From assembly GCA_034412795.1 (NCBI GenBank), contig DAOUMD010000277.1, positions 11,258 through 75,257 on the forward strand: a DNA stretch of 64,000 nucleotides, given 5' to 3'. Position 1 is the first letter of the stretch. The number at the start of each line of letters is the position of its first letter. Below the pieces are notes generated by a model. It had not been told where the DNA came from. It did no database searches and saw nothing but the letters and a program-made list of their open reading frames with translations. This DNA is from JAUVPY01 sp034412795 (GTDB lineage: Bacteria > Chloroflexota > Anaerolineae > 4572-78 > NAK82). This document shows positions 16,581 through 23,914 of this stretch, in pieces. A program made the translations under genes and the position numbers.

Positions 16581-17858
16581 CTACAAATATGGCAGGAAAC
16601 TTACGGGTGTACATTCGCAATCACCATACTCATCCTGGAAATGCTGGATACTGCTGCGCACCGGCGAAATAGAGAAGTCGCCCAGCAAGCAGAAGCAGTT
16701 GCCGTCCATCTGGTCGGCGATATCGAGGAGCAGGTCCACGTCCCCAGGCCGGCAGTCACCACTGCATAGACGCCGGTAAATTTTCTCAATCCAATAGGTT
16801 CCTTCCCGACAGGGGCTGCACTTGCCACAGCTTTCGTGCTTGAAGAAGTGGACCATCTTGCCGGCTGCCCAGATCATGTTTACTGTCTCGTCCATCACGA
16901 TGAAGGATGCTGAACCTAACATAGAGCCGGCTGCCTGGACCGACTCGTAGTCCAGCGCGACGTCGAGCTTATCGCCCGGCAGAATGGGGGCCGAAGCACC
17001 GGCCGGTAAAATAGCTTTGACGGCTCGGCCCTCAGGCAAACCGCCGCCGCATTCCTCGATAAGATAGCGCAGCGAGGTACCCAGCGGCAGTTCGTAGTTG
17101 CCCGGCCTGACCACATGCCCGCTCAGACAAAAGATCTTGGTGCCCGGACTCTTTTCGGTACCGTACTGACGATACCATTGAGACCCGTGAAGCACAATAG
17201 GCGGCACATTGGCCAGAGTCTCGACGTTGTTGACGACGGTCGGTCTAGCGTAAAGCCCGACCTGGGCCGGGAAGGGAGGGCGGTTGCGAGGCTGGCCCAG
17301 CTTACCCTCCAAGCTCTCGAGCAAGGCCGTCTCCTCGCCGCAGATGTAAGCCCCAGCGCCCAGGTGGGTGTAGATATCAAATGAGAAATCGCTATCTAAA
17401 ATGCTCTGTCCCAGAACACCTTTCTCATAAGCTTCATCGACAGCCTCTTGCATTGCGACGAAGGGACCCTTGAACTCACCACGCCCGTAAATGTACGCTG
17501 CCTGTGCGCCTACCGCGTAAGCACACAAGAGGATACCCTCGATCACCTGGTGAGGATTACGCTCGATGAGTTCCCGGTCTTTGAAGGTGCCCGGCTCGCT
17601 CTCGTCGGCGTTAACAACGATATAAACGGGCTTGATATCTTTCGGGATGAAGGACCACTTAACACCAGCCGGGAAGCCAGCCCCCCCACGTCCGCGCAGT
17701 CCGGCAGCCTTGACGACGTCGGTCACCTCTTCGGGACGCATTTCGCTCAAGGCTTTACGCAGTGCTTCATAGCCCCCATTGGCAATGTAAACATCGATAT
17801 CGCGGATATGGGGTACATCCCGGTGTCGAAGTAAAACGTGCTCAGCCAGTAAACTCAT
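16581..17858 (-). CDS. nuoF: NADH-quinone oxidoreductase subunit F, NADH- and FMN-binding
   Basis: 425 residues. GLRGRGGAGFPAGVKW and GRGEFKGPF form the NADH/FMN site; GAGAYICGEETALLESLEGK is the FMN-binding glycine-rich loop; ESCGKCSPCREGTYWI with a later cysteine binds [4Fe-4S] cluster N3. It begins 3 bp after the stop of the HEPN toxin gene, so in this genome nuoF is expressed directly behind a toxin-antitoxin pair instead of directly behind nuoE. Confidence 0.96.
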   Translation of the reverse strand: MSLLAEHVLLRHRDVPHIRDIDVYIANGGYEALRKALSEMRPEEVTDVVKAAGLRGRGGAGFPAGVKWSFIPKDIKPVYIVVNADESEPGTFKDRELIERNPHQVIEGILLCAYAVGAQAAYIYGRGEFKGPFVAMQEAVDEAYEKGVLGQSILDSDFSFDIYTHLGAGAYICGEETALLESLEGKLGQPRNRPPFPAQVGLYARPTVVNNVETLANVPPIVLHGSQWYRQYGTEKSPGTKIFCLSGHVVRPGNYELPLGTSLRYLIEECGGGLPEGRAVKAILPAGASAPILPGDKLDVALDYESVQAAGSMLGSASFIVMDETVNMIWAAGKMVHFFKHESCGKCSPCREGTYWIEKIYRRLCSGDCRPGDVDLLLDIADQMDGNCFCLLGDFSISPVRSSIQHFQDEYGDCECTPVSFLPYL

Positions 17859-17861
17859 GTG

Positions 17862-18326
17862 CTACCCTAATTCATCCAGATAGGTCAAAAAACGTTCTAC
17901 GTCGGCACGATAGAGATCCTCCAGCGTACGTGCCTTTTGCACTACAAGTCTCAAGCGTTCAACGTCCAGATTAGACGTATACATGCTCCGAAATAGATGA
18001 CGAAACCTTCGCAGCTCGTCCAGGCACTGATATGCCTCGTCACTGAGCAGCCTGGGGCGAACGTCCTCAATATCCAGCGTCATTCGCCTCAGCAATAGAG
18101 CGTGCCATCGGCTACTATCAACGATGTCATTTTCAAACGTCTCTGCCACACGCTGAAAGATGCTTTCAAATGCATTGTAAAGATTGTGCAGGTAGTAGCC
18201 AATCACAATGGCCTGCTCTTCGCGGGTGATGTCGTCACCCTGACGATCCAGCCTAGTGTAGATCTGATCAATTGCATTAAGTTCGGCGCTGATGTCGGCT
18301 TTCAAAGCCAGAATTTTCTCTGTCAT
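17862..18326 (-). CDS. HEPN-domain ribonuclease toxin, HepT-like
   Basis: 154-residue all-helical protein. The C-terminal helix carries RRFRHLFRSMY (residues 106-116), the arginine-histidine type active-site motif of HepT-like HEPN toxins; the preceding region (AIVIGYYLHNLYNAFESIFQRV) is also typical. It overlaps the upstream MNT gene by 50 bp, the standard arrangement of an MNT/HEPN toxin-antitoxin module in which the nucleotidyltransferase modifies and silences the HEPN RNase. Its stop lies 3 bp before nuoF. Ribonuclease activity is inferred from the family. Confidence 0.82.
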   Translation of the reverse strand: MTEKILALKADISAELNAIDQIYTRLDRQGDDITREEQAIVIGYYLHNLYNAFESIFQRVAETFENDIVDSSRWHALLLRRMTLDIEDVRPRLLSDEAYQCLDELRRFRHLFRSMYTSNLDVERLRLVVQKARTLEDLYRADVERFLTYLDELG

Positions 18327-18699
18327 AGATCAGTTGTCCACCATCTTGCACACGTCGAGCGAAATGCGAGCCAGGAACGAGGTCACGCAAGTCGACCGCC
18401 CAGTCCGGCATCGCCTCCTCCAGATCCCGCCAGAGAGAGAAGAAGTCGGTAGCATCAATGCCTTCTACAGCGATGTCGACATCGGATTTAAGACTGAATG
18501 CCCCTTGACGCAACACTGAACCAAATAAGTAGGCTCGGTGCAGCGTTGGATAGCGGGGTGCGACACTAATAATTGAGTTAAAGGCTGCTTCCAGCGCTGC
18601 CTGGCGTCGCAGTTCTCGCTTGGCTCGTTTTCTTTCTTCGCGAGCGATAAAAGACCGACGGCAGGCGGCCACGTCCACGTCAAAGTGACTCTGGGTCAC
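18277..18699 (-). CDS. MNT nucleotidyltransferase antitoxin, MntA-like
   Basis: 140 residues. A basic N-terminal helix (residues 15-40) precedes the nucleotidyltransferase core: LFGSVLRQGAF with GS at 60-61, SDVDIAVE with the acidic pair at 73 and 75, and a third acidic residue in WAVDLRDL near 103. The GTG start at 18699 overlaps the nuoE stop (GTGA, four bases), so translation is likely coupled to nuoE. Partner of the HEPN gene that overlaps its 3' end. The combination is a complete antitoxin-toxin module inserted exactly at a gene junction. Confidence 0.82.
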   Translation of the reverse strand: MTQSHFDVDVAACRRSFIAREERKRAKRELRRQAALEAAFNSIISVAPRYPTLHRAYLFGSVLRQGAFSLKSDVDIAVEGIDATDFFSLWRDLEEAMPDWAVDLRDLVPGSHFARRVQDGGQLIYDRENSGFESRHQRRT

Positions 18700-19193
18700 G
18701 CGCCACCGACCTCCTCTTTGCCTTGCTCTCGCAATCCGGCGATGACGGCATCTATCCCCGCATCGGTCAGATTCTCATAGTATTCGAGGTTGATCTGGGC
18801 CACGGGCGCTTTGTCGCAGGCAGCCAGGCAGACGACTTCCTCAACCGTGAACAGGCCATCATCGGTGGTACCCCCTTCGGGCGGCAATCCCAACCGCTCA
18901 CACAGGCGACGATAAAACTCGTCGGCGCCACGCAGGGCACATGGCAGATCGGTACAGACCTGGATCATGTACTTTCCGGTGGGCTCTTTGCGCAAAAGGG
19001 TATAAAAACCAACGACGGCTTGCACCTCGGTGATATTCAAATCGAGCGCATGGGCCACATCGCGGATATCATCGTCGGTCAGATAATTCTGCCTACGCTG
19101 GACGATATGCAGCGCAGGCAATATTGCCGATCGCTTATCAGGATATTTCTTCAGGTTCTTATCGAGTTCTCGTTGTTCAGCTTCGGATAACAC
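18696..19193 (-). CDS. nuoE: NADH-quinone oxidoreductase subunit E
   Basis: 165-residue thioredoxin-like [2Fe-2S] protein (cluster N1a). The four cysteine ligands are in CTDLPC and CLAAC (EEVVCLAACDKAPV). The N-terminal helical part LHIVQRRQNYLTDDDIRDVA is typical of NuoE. The stop codon overlaps the GTG of the MNT antitoxin gene. NuoE normally sits directly before nuoF; the toxin-antitoxin pair separates the two here. Confidence 0.94.
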   Translation of the reverse strand: MLSEAEQRELDKNLKKYPDKRSAILPALHIVQRRQNYLTDDDIRDVAHALDLNITEVQAVVGFYTLLRKEPTGKYMIQVCTDLPCALRGADEFYRRLCERLGLPPEGGTTDDGLFTVEEVVCLAACDKAPVAQINLEYYENLTDAGIDAVIAGLREQGKEEVGGA

Positions 19194-19312
19194 GTGATTG
19201 CTCCATCACAGCGTCATAGCGTCGTAGCGACTGCCTGCTCTGGCGGCCAGACCAGGGAGCGTCGTAGCACACAGTAAAGTATTGCGAAGACGCCGGTCGC
19301 AAAGCCACTGAC

Positions 19313-21058
19313 CTAGCGATCCACGTCTCCCAAGACAATGTCAACTGAGCCGATGATGGTAATCAGGTCTGATAGCAAGTGCCCCCTGGACATATAGTCG
19401 GTGGCCTGCAAGTTGACGAAGGAACTACCCCGTATGTGCAGCCGGTAGGGGATGGCCGTGCCATCACTGACCAGGTAAAAACCCAGGATGCCCTTTGGGT
19501 TCTCGGCCATACCATATACTTCACCAACCGGCGGTTTGTAGCCCTCGGTGTACAGCTTGAAGTGATGGATGAGAGACTCCATCGACTGATCAATCTCCTG
19601 ACGCGGAGGCGGAGCTACCTTGCGGCTGTTCGAGCGAAAGGGGCCGTCAGGTAATTTGCGCAACGCTTGCTCAACGATGCGCAAGCTCTGTTCCATCTCG
19701 CGCATACGAACATGGTAACGGGCATAGCTGTCGGCCTCAGTGGCGGTGGGGATGTCGAAATCAAAATGGTCGTAGCTAGAATAGGGCCGTGCCTTGCGTA
19801 GGTCGAAGGGCACGCCGGCTGCCCGAAGCAAGGGACCGGTGACGCCTAGCGAGATAGCATGTTCAGCTTTGAGGACGCCAACCCCCTCCAGTCTCGACAA
19901 CCAGATGGGATTGCGAGTAAGCATGCCTTCGTAATCTTTTACACGCTCTCGAAAGTCGTGCACGAAAGCGCGTACCGCATCAGGGAAAGCGCCGGGAATG
20001 TCTCGCCGCAGCCCACCGACGCTCATGCCGGTCGTGGTGAGACGCGCGCCGCAGAACATCTCGAAGATGTCCAGGATTCTCTCTCTATCTCGCAAACAAT
20101 ACATCAATAAACTGTGAATGGTACCGCTTACGTCGAGAGCGTGGGTCGCCAACCAGACAAGATGACTGGCGACACGTTGCAACTCGGCTAAGATGACGCG
20201 GATGTACTGGGCACGAGGCGGAATCTCAACCTCCAGCAGCTTTTCCACCGTGAGGACGTAGGCCAGATTGTTGTTCATAGCCGCCAGGTAGTCCATGCGG
20301 TCGGTGTAGGGGATGAATTTCTCGTAGCGCTTATTCTCGCCTGTCTTCTCGAAACCGGAGTGCAGGTAGCCGATATCGGGGTTGACGCTGACGATCCGCT
20401 CGCCATCCAGCTCTACGGCCAGGCGCAAAACACCGTGAGTCGCCGGATGCTGCGGCCCCATGTTGATGACCAAGTGTGTCTCCGAGTCGACGCCCTCTGG
20501 TAACTCGCTGGGATAGGAAGGACCTTCCATGATTTGTTGGCCCAGGTGGGCAAAGCGAGAATTATCTTGATCGGCGCTAAAGTAGACCGGCTCGCCCCCC
20601 AGCGGGTAATCTTTGCGCAGCGGGTGGCCCACCCAATTTTCGGGCATCAGGATGCGGCGTAACCAGGGGTGCCCGGTAAATTCAATCCCCATCAGATCGT
20701 ACACTTCGCGTTCATGCCAGTTGGCAGTGGGCCAGATATGGGTGACGCTAGGGCACTGCGGCATCTCGGCTGCGCCACCCCACGCCAAGGGCACCTTCAG
20801 CCGGACGCTGTGGTTCTTGGGGATGGAATATAGCTCGTAGACAGTGGCGAAGCGGGGCTCAATGCCCAGATCACGCCGGTCCACGCTGGTCAGGTCCACC
20901 AGCAAGTCATATTTCAGGTCCAGGTCATCACGCAGTAAACGTGCAACGTCAAGCAATGCTTCGCGGCTAAGGGTGATGGTTGTATCACCGCGAAACTGGC
21001 TCACATCCTGCACAGCATCCGGGAATTGGGTTCTTAGCTTGTCAACGGTTTGATTGCT
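19313..21058 (-). CDS. nuoCD: NADH-quinone oxidoreductase subunits C and D, fused
   Basis: 581 residues starting at the ATG at 21058 (MSNQTVDKLRTQF). Residues to about 190 form the 30-kDa NuoC domain (HEREVYDLMGIEF, RKDYPLGGEPV); the rest is the 49-kDa NuoD quinone-site subunit (LVINMGPQHPATHGVLRL, ENKRYEKFIPYTDRMDYL, and the conserved C-terminal end with GDVDR). The longer frame to 21256 would add 66 residues lying over structured intergenic DNA and is rejected. A fused nuoCD is known from enterobacteria and some other groups. Confidence 0.94.
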   Translation of the reverse strand, partial: SNQTVDKLRTQFPDAVQDVSQFRGDTTITLSREALLDVARLLRDDLDLKYDLLVDLTSVDRRDLGIEPRFATVYELYSIPKNHSVRLKVPLAWGGAAEMPQCPSVTHIWPTANWHEREVYDLMGIEFTGHPWLRRILMPENWVGHPLRKDYPLGGEPVYFSADQDNSRFAHLGQQIMEGPSYPSELPEGVDSETHLVINMGPQHPATHGVLRLAVELDGERIVSVNPDIGYLHSGFEKTGENKRYEKFIPYTDRMDYLAAMNNNLAYVLTVEKLLEVEIPPRAQYIRVILAELQRVASHLVWLATHALDVSGTIHSLLMYCLRDRERILDIFEMFCGARLTTTGMSVGGLRRDIPGAFPDAVRAFVHDFRERVKDYEGMLTRNPIWLSRLEGVGVLKAEHAISLGVTGPLLRAAGVPFDLRKARPYSSYDHFDFDIPTATEADSYARYHVRMREMEQSLRIVEQALRKLPDGPFRSNSRKVAPPPRQEIDQSMESLIHHFKLYTEGYKPPVGEVYGMAENPKGILGFYLVSDGTAIPYRLHIRGSSFVNLQATDYMSRGHLLSDLITIIGSVDIVLGDVDR

Positions 21059-21111
21059 CATCAGTCGCAAGTGATAGTTACTGGTATAAGCACAACGGGC
21101 CAGTGCATCTG

Positions 21112-21392
21112 GGCGTAAATGAACCCCACCTTGGAAAGCCAGCGACTTATTTACGCCACCGTGTGCTAGTGTTTCGCGGCGTAAATAGATCGACAGTTGT
21201 TTTTCTCGGCGACTTGATCTAAAAGCCTGACTAGGTAGCCATCTGACGCGAAACACTTAGGCAGTTGGGCGTTGAAACTTGGATTTACTGTGGGGTTACT
21301 TACGCCCAACTGCACTAGTGGGTCACTTGACATGCTTATTGCCATATCTCAGGCGTAAACAATGGCAAATCTCGTGACAAATGACCCACTAG
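21112..21392. repeat. Structured 335-bp gap between nuoB and nuoCD with GGCGTAA motifs and two hairpins
   Basis: Five copies of GGCGTAA alternate in orientation: 21112-21118 (+), 21151-21157 (-), 21178-21184 (+), 21300-21306 (-), 21352-21358 (+). Two perfect inverted repeats follow each other: GCAGTTGGGCGT (21261-21272) with ACGCCCAACTGC (21302-21313), and CTAGTGGGTCA (21315-21325) with TGACCCACTAG (21382-21392), the latter containing a nested TTGCCAT/ATGGCAA pair and ending 1 bp before the nuoB stop codon. No credible gene lies in this gap. Confidence 0.75.
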
Positions 21393-21393
21393 C

Positions 21394-21903
21394 TTATCGA
21401 CCGCTCATTTCTACCCGTTCGCCCAACTTCTCTTGCTTCTGGATCTTATCCTGCAACAAAGTAAGAGCGTAAAAAAGAGCCTCCGGGCGAGGAGGACAGC
21501 CGGGCACGTATACGTCTACCGGAACGAGTTTGTCCACGCCCTGAACGATGGCGTAGTTGTTGAAGGGGCCACCTACGGACGAACAATCACCCATGGCAAT
21601 GACCCATTTGGGATAGGGCATTTGTTCGTACAGTCGTTTTATCACAGGAGCCATTTTATTGCTCACGCGTCCAGAGACAATCATCAAATCGGATTGGCGA
21701 GGAGATCCGCGAAAGACCTCAGCACCAAAACGCGAGATGTCGAATCGAGCCGAGCCAGAGGTGATCTGCTCAATGGCGCAGCAGGCCAGGCCAAACAAAA
21801 GCGGCCACACGGAATATTTTCTGCCCCAATTAACTGCTTGTTCAAGGGTTGTGGTAACGATCCCAAGGCTTCCCGTTTTGTTTCCAGTTCCTATCTCGTC
21901 CAT
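21394..21903 (-). CDS. nuoB: NADH-quinone oxidoreductase subunit B, cluster N2
   Basis: 169 residues from the ATG at 21903, one base after the nuoA stop codon; a start at 21951 would overlap nuoA. FGLACCAIE supplies the adjacent cysteine pair and GDCSSVGG and VYVPGCPPRPEAL the other two ligands of the terminal cluster N2, which reduces quinone. Length is normal for bacterial NuoB. Directly downstream lies the hairpin region described for 21315-21392, which could act in mRNA processing between nuoB and nuoCD. Confidence 0.95.
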   Translation of the reverse strand: MDEIGTGNKTGSLGIVTTTLEQAVNWGRKYSVWPLLFGLACCAIEQITSGSARFDISRFGAEVFRGSPRQSDLMIVSGRVSNKMAPVIKRLYEQMPYPKWVIAMGDCSSVGGPFNNYAIVQGVDKLVPVDVYVPGCPPRPEALFYALTLLQDKIQKQEKLGERVEMSGR

Positions 21904-21904
21904 T

Positions 21905-22261
21905 CTATTCCCACTCCAAAGCGCCTTTTTTCCACACATAAACATATCCAATCAACAAAATCAATATAAAAATCGCCATCTCGATCAAGCCAAAGAGTCT
22001 CAATTTGCGGAAAAGCACTGCCCAAGGGTAGAAGAACACCACTTCCAGATCAAAGAGTATAAATATCATCGCGACTTTGAAGTAGTGCACCGGAACTTTG
22101 CGCCTGGCGTCGCCATAAGGGATTTTTCCAGACTCATATGCTTTTAGCTTGGTAGGGCTGGGACGGCGAGGTCCCAGCAAAGCGGGGACAGCCAATGCTA
22201 TAATTCCGAAGAGCCCAGCGATGACAAAGAAAACCAATATTGGCAAGTACTCAATCGGCAT
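21905..22261 (-). CDS. nuoA: NADH-quinone oxidoreductase subunit A
   Basis: 118 residues, three helices, first gene of the nuo locus. The conserved loop KLKAYESGKIPYGDARRKVPVHYF and DLEVVFFYPWAVLFRKL are NuoA signatures. An AGAAGGA sequence lies upstream of the ATG at 22261. A good sigma-70-type promoter (22410-22438) lies about 150 bp before the start. Confidence 0.95.
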   Translation of the reverse strand: MPIEYLPILVFFVIAGLFGIIALAVPALLGPRRPSPTKLKAYESGKIPYGDARRKVPVHYFKVAMIFILFDLEVVFFYPWAVLFRKLRLFGLIEMAIFILILLIGYVYVWKKGALEWE

Positions 22262-22409
22262 AGGAGCTGAATCCTTCTGGAGGGTCCCCCAATGACTATT
22301 GAACTTTGTGTTGGTAAAGGAACACTTTGCCTTTCAGGCACATTCAATTTGAGTGCAAAACGTTCCATTATCGCCCTGAAGTTCAATAAAGCAGAGGAGT
22401 AATACGTTA

Positions 22410-22438
22410 AGTTTATCACGGCTTATAGGTGTTGTCAA
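22410..22438 (-). promoter_or_regulatory. Predicted sigma-70 promoter of the nuo locus
   Basis: On the minus strand TTGACA (22433-22438) and TAAACT (22410-22415) are separated by 17 bp. Transcription would start near 22403, leaving a leader of about 140 nt before nuoA. Confidence 0.6.
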
Positions 22439-22489
22439 GAAAATCAGACTTACTGGCTGTTATTTCGGGCATTTCCAGTGCTTTTAAGC

Positions 22490-22668
22490 GGGTCTACGCA
22501 AAATAGTGGAGTGTAACGCCATTTGTGGAGCACGTCATCCTGAGTGACGTCAGGAGCGAAGGATCTCATTTTCCCTTGTGAGACGAGATTCTTCGCCTAT
22601 GGCTCAGAATGACATGACCTCTTTTGGCAATCTGAATTGCTCATCTACCCCACTAATCTGCGTAGAGC
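22490..22668. mobile_element. 179-bp MITE, copy 1, with 9-bp target-site duplication
   Basis: Ends are GGGTCTACGCAAAATAGTGG and CCACTAATCTGCGTAGAGC (imperfect 19-bp terminal inverted repeat). Flanks are the perfect direct repeat CTTTTAAGC at 22481-22489 and 22669-22677. The right duplication contains the rlmD-type methyltransferase stop codon (22672-22674). Copy 2 lies at 49371-49549. The interior holds a CATCCTGAG...CTCAG-type hairpin. Confidence 0.85.
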
Positions 22669-22671
22669 CTT

Positions 22672-23910
22672 TTAAGCTAGTGTATCTCTAACAAATAGAG
22701 CCACGGATTCAATGTGGTAGGTCTGGGGGAACAAATCGAGGGGCTGAACCTCGATCAGGCTATAGCCACTCGCAGCGATGATTCTTGCATCGCGGGCCAG
22801 GGTGGCAGGATCGCAGGCCACGTATACCAGCCGCTCCGGTCGCAGCGATGCGAGACGCTGGATCACGTCGGGGCCGCAGCCGCTGCGGGGCGGATCAGCG
22901 ATGACGGAGTGAATTGATTCACGGAGGGTGGTCAGACCGTGTGCCACATCGTGGTTGATGACCTGCACGTTATCCAGTCCAGCCGCTAAAATGTTGAAGT
23001 GTGCATCGGCCGCCGCTGCCGGGTCAGCCTCTACAGCGATCACCTGGGCCACCTGTGTCGCCAGAGCGATACTGAAAAGTCCTACACCGGAATACAGGTC
23101 AAGCAGTGTCTGATGGGGACGAGGTGAAAGGTAGCCAGCAACGGTCTCTAGCAGCGCTTCGGCTCCGTCCGTATTGACCTGGAAGAAGCTCCCTGCCGAC
23201 ACACGATATTGGTACCCGGCGACTCGCTCGATAAAGTAATCATTACCGACCAAGGTAACTGGCGTGCCGTCGCCCAACACCAGCACACACGATACAGGCC
23301 GGTCCACCATCAACTCAAAGGGTTCATCATCGCTCGTCTCAAAGATAACCAATTGGTGTCCGGTGTTGTGCCCGGCTCGCAGAGAAAGCCGTTCCAGATT
23401 CTCAATCTCAATGTCCAGTTCGCTAAAGAGCTCAGCGATCAAAGGGTGCATAATAGGGCATGTATGGACGGGCTCGACGCGCTTGCCGTCGGCCGACACA
23501 TAACCCAGGCCATAGGGTGAAGTGTGCAACTGTACGTGATTGCGATAACCCCACGGTTCACCAACGGCACGAGCCGGGCGAACAGGGGCGTCATTCAGCC
23601 CACCCAAGCGGGCCAGTTGGTCGCGCAGCACGTCGGCCTTGTATTGGAGCTGAGCTGGATAGTGAATGTGTTGCCACTGGCATCCGCCGCAGGCATCCGG
23701 GCCAAAGTGGGGGCAGGCGGGTGCTATCCGTTCAGGCGAGGGTTCGATCACCTCTTTCAGCCGCGCCCTGGCCCACCCTTTCTTGCTGGTCTCTACCTCG
23801 ACGCCCACGGTCTCGCCCGGCAAGGCATAAGGCACAAAAAACACCTTGCCTTGATATCGTCCCATCGCAGGGCCACCGTGGGCCATATGTGTAAGTTCCA
23901 GCGTGACCAT
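22672..23910 (-). CDS. 23S rRNA (uracil-C5)-methyltransferase, RlmD/RumA family
   Basis: 412 residues. An N-terminal TRAM-like beta domain (GRYQGKVFFVPYALPGE) is followed by the cluster motif CPHFGPDACGGCQW, the SAM-binding motif LLDLYSGVGLFSIALA, the DPPRSGCGPD motif and the catalytic cysteine in LVYVACDPATLARD. It would make 5-methyluridine in rRNA (U1939-type site) or tRNA; the exact target is not decidable. The stop codon lies inside a MITE target-site duplication. The upstream PEP/pyruvate-binding gene ends 4 bp before it. Confidence 0.9.
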   Translation of the reverse strand: MVTLELTHMAHGGPAMGRYQGKVFFVPYALPGETVGVEVETSKKGWARARLKEVIEPSPERIAPACPHFGPDACGGCQWQHIHYPAQLQYKADVLRDQLARLGGLNDAPVRPARAVGEPWGYRNHVQLHTSPYGLGYVSADGKRVEPVHTCPIMHPLIAELFSELDIEIENLERLSLRAGHNTGHQLVIFETSDDEPFELMVDRPVSCVLVLGDGTPVTLVGNDYFIERVAGYQYRVSAGSFFQVNTDGAEALLETVAGYLSPRPHQTLLDLYSGVGLFSIALATQVAQVIAVEADPAAAADAHFNILAAGLDNVQVINHDVAHGLTTLRESIHSVIADPPRSGCGPDVIQRLASLRPERLVYVACDPATLARDARIIAASGYSLIEVQPLDLFPQTYHIESVALFVRDTLA

Positions 23911-23914
23911 AGTT

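Noticed and set aside
21059..21256. 66-residue N-terminal extension of nuoCD
   Set aside because: The family start is at 21058; the extension overlies the GGCGTAA region and shows no similarity to NuoC.
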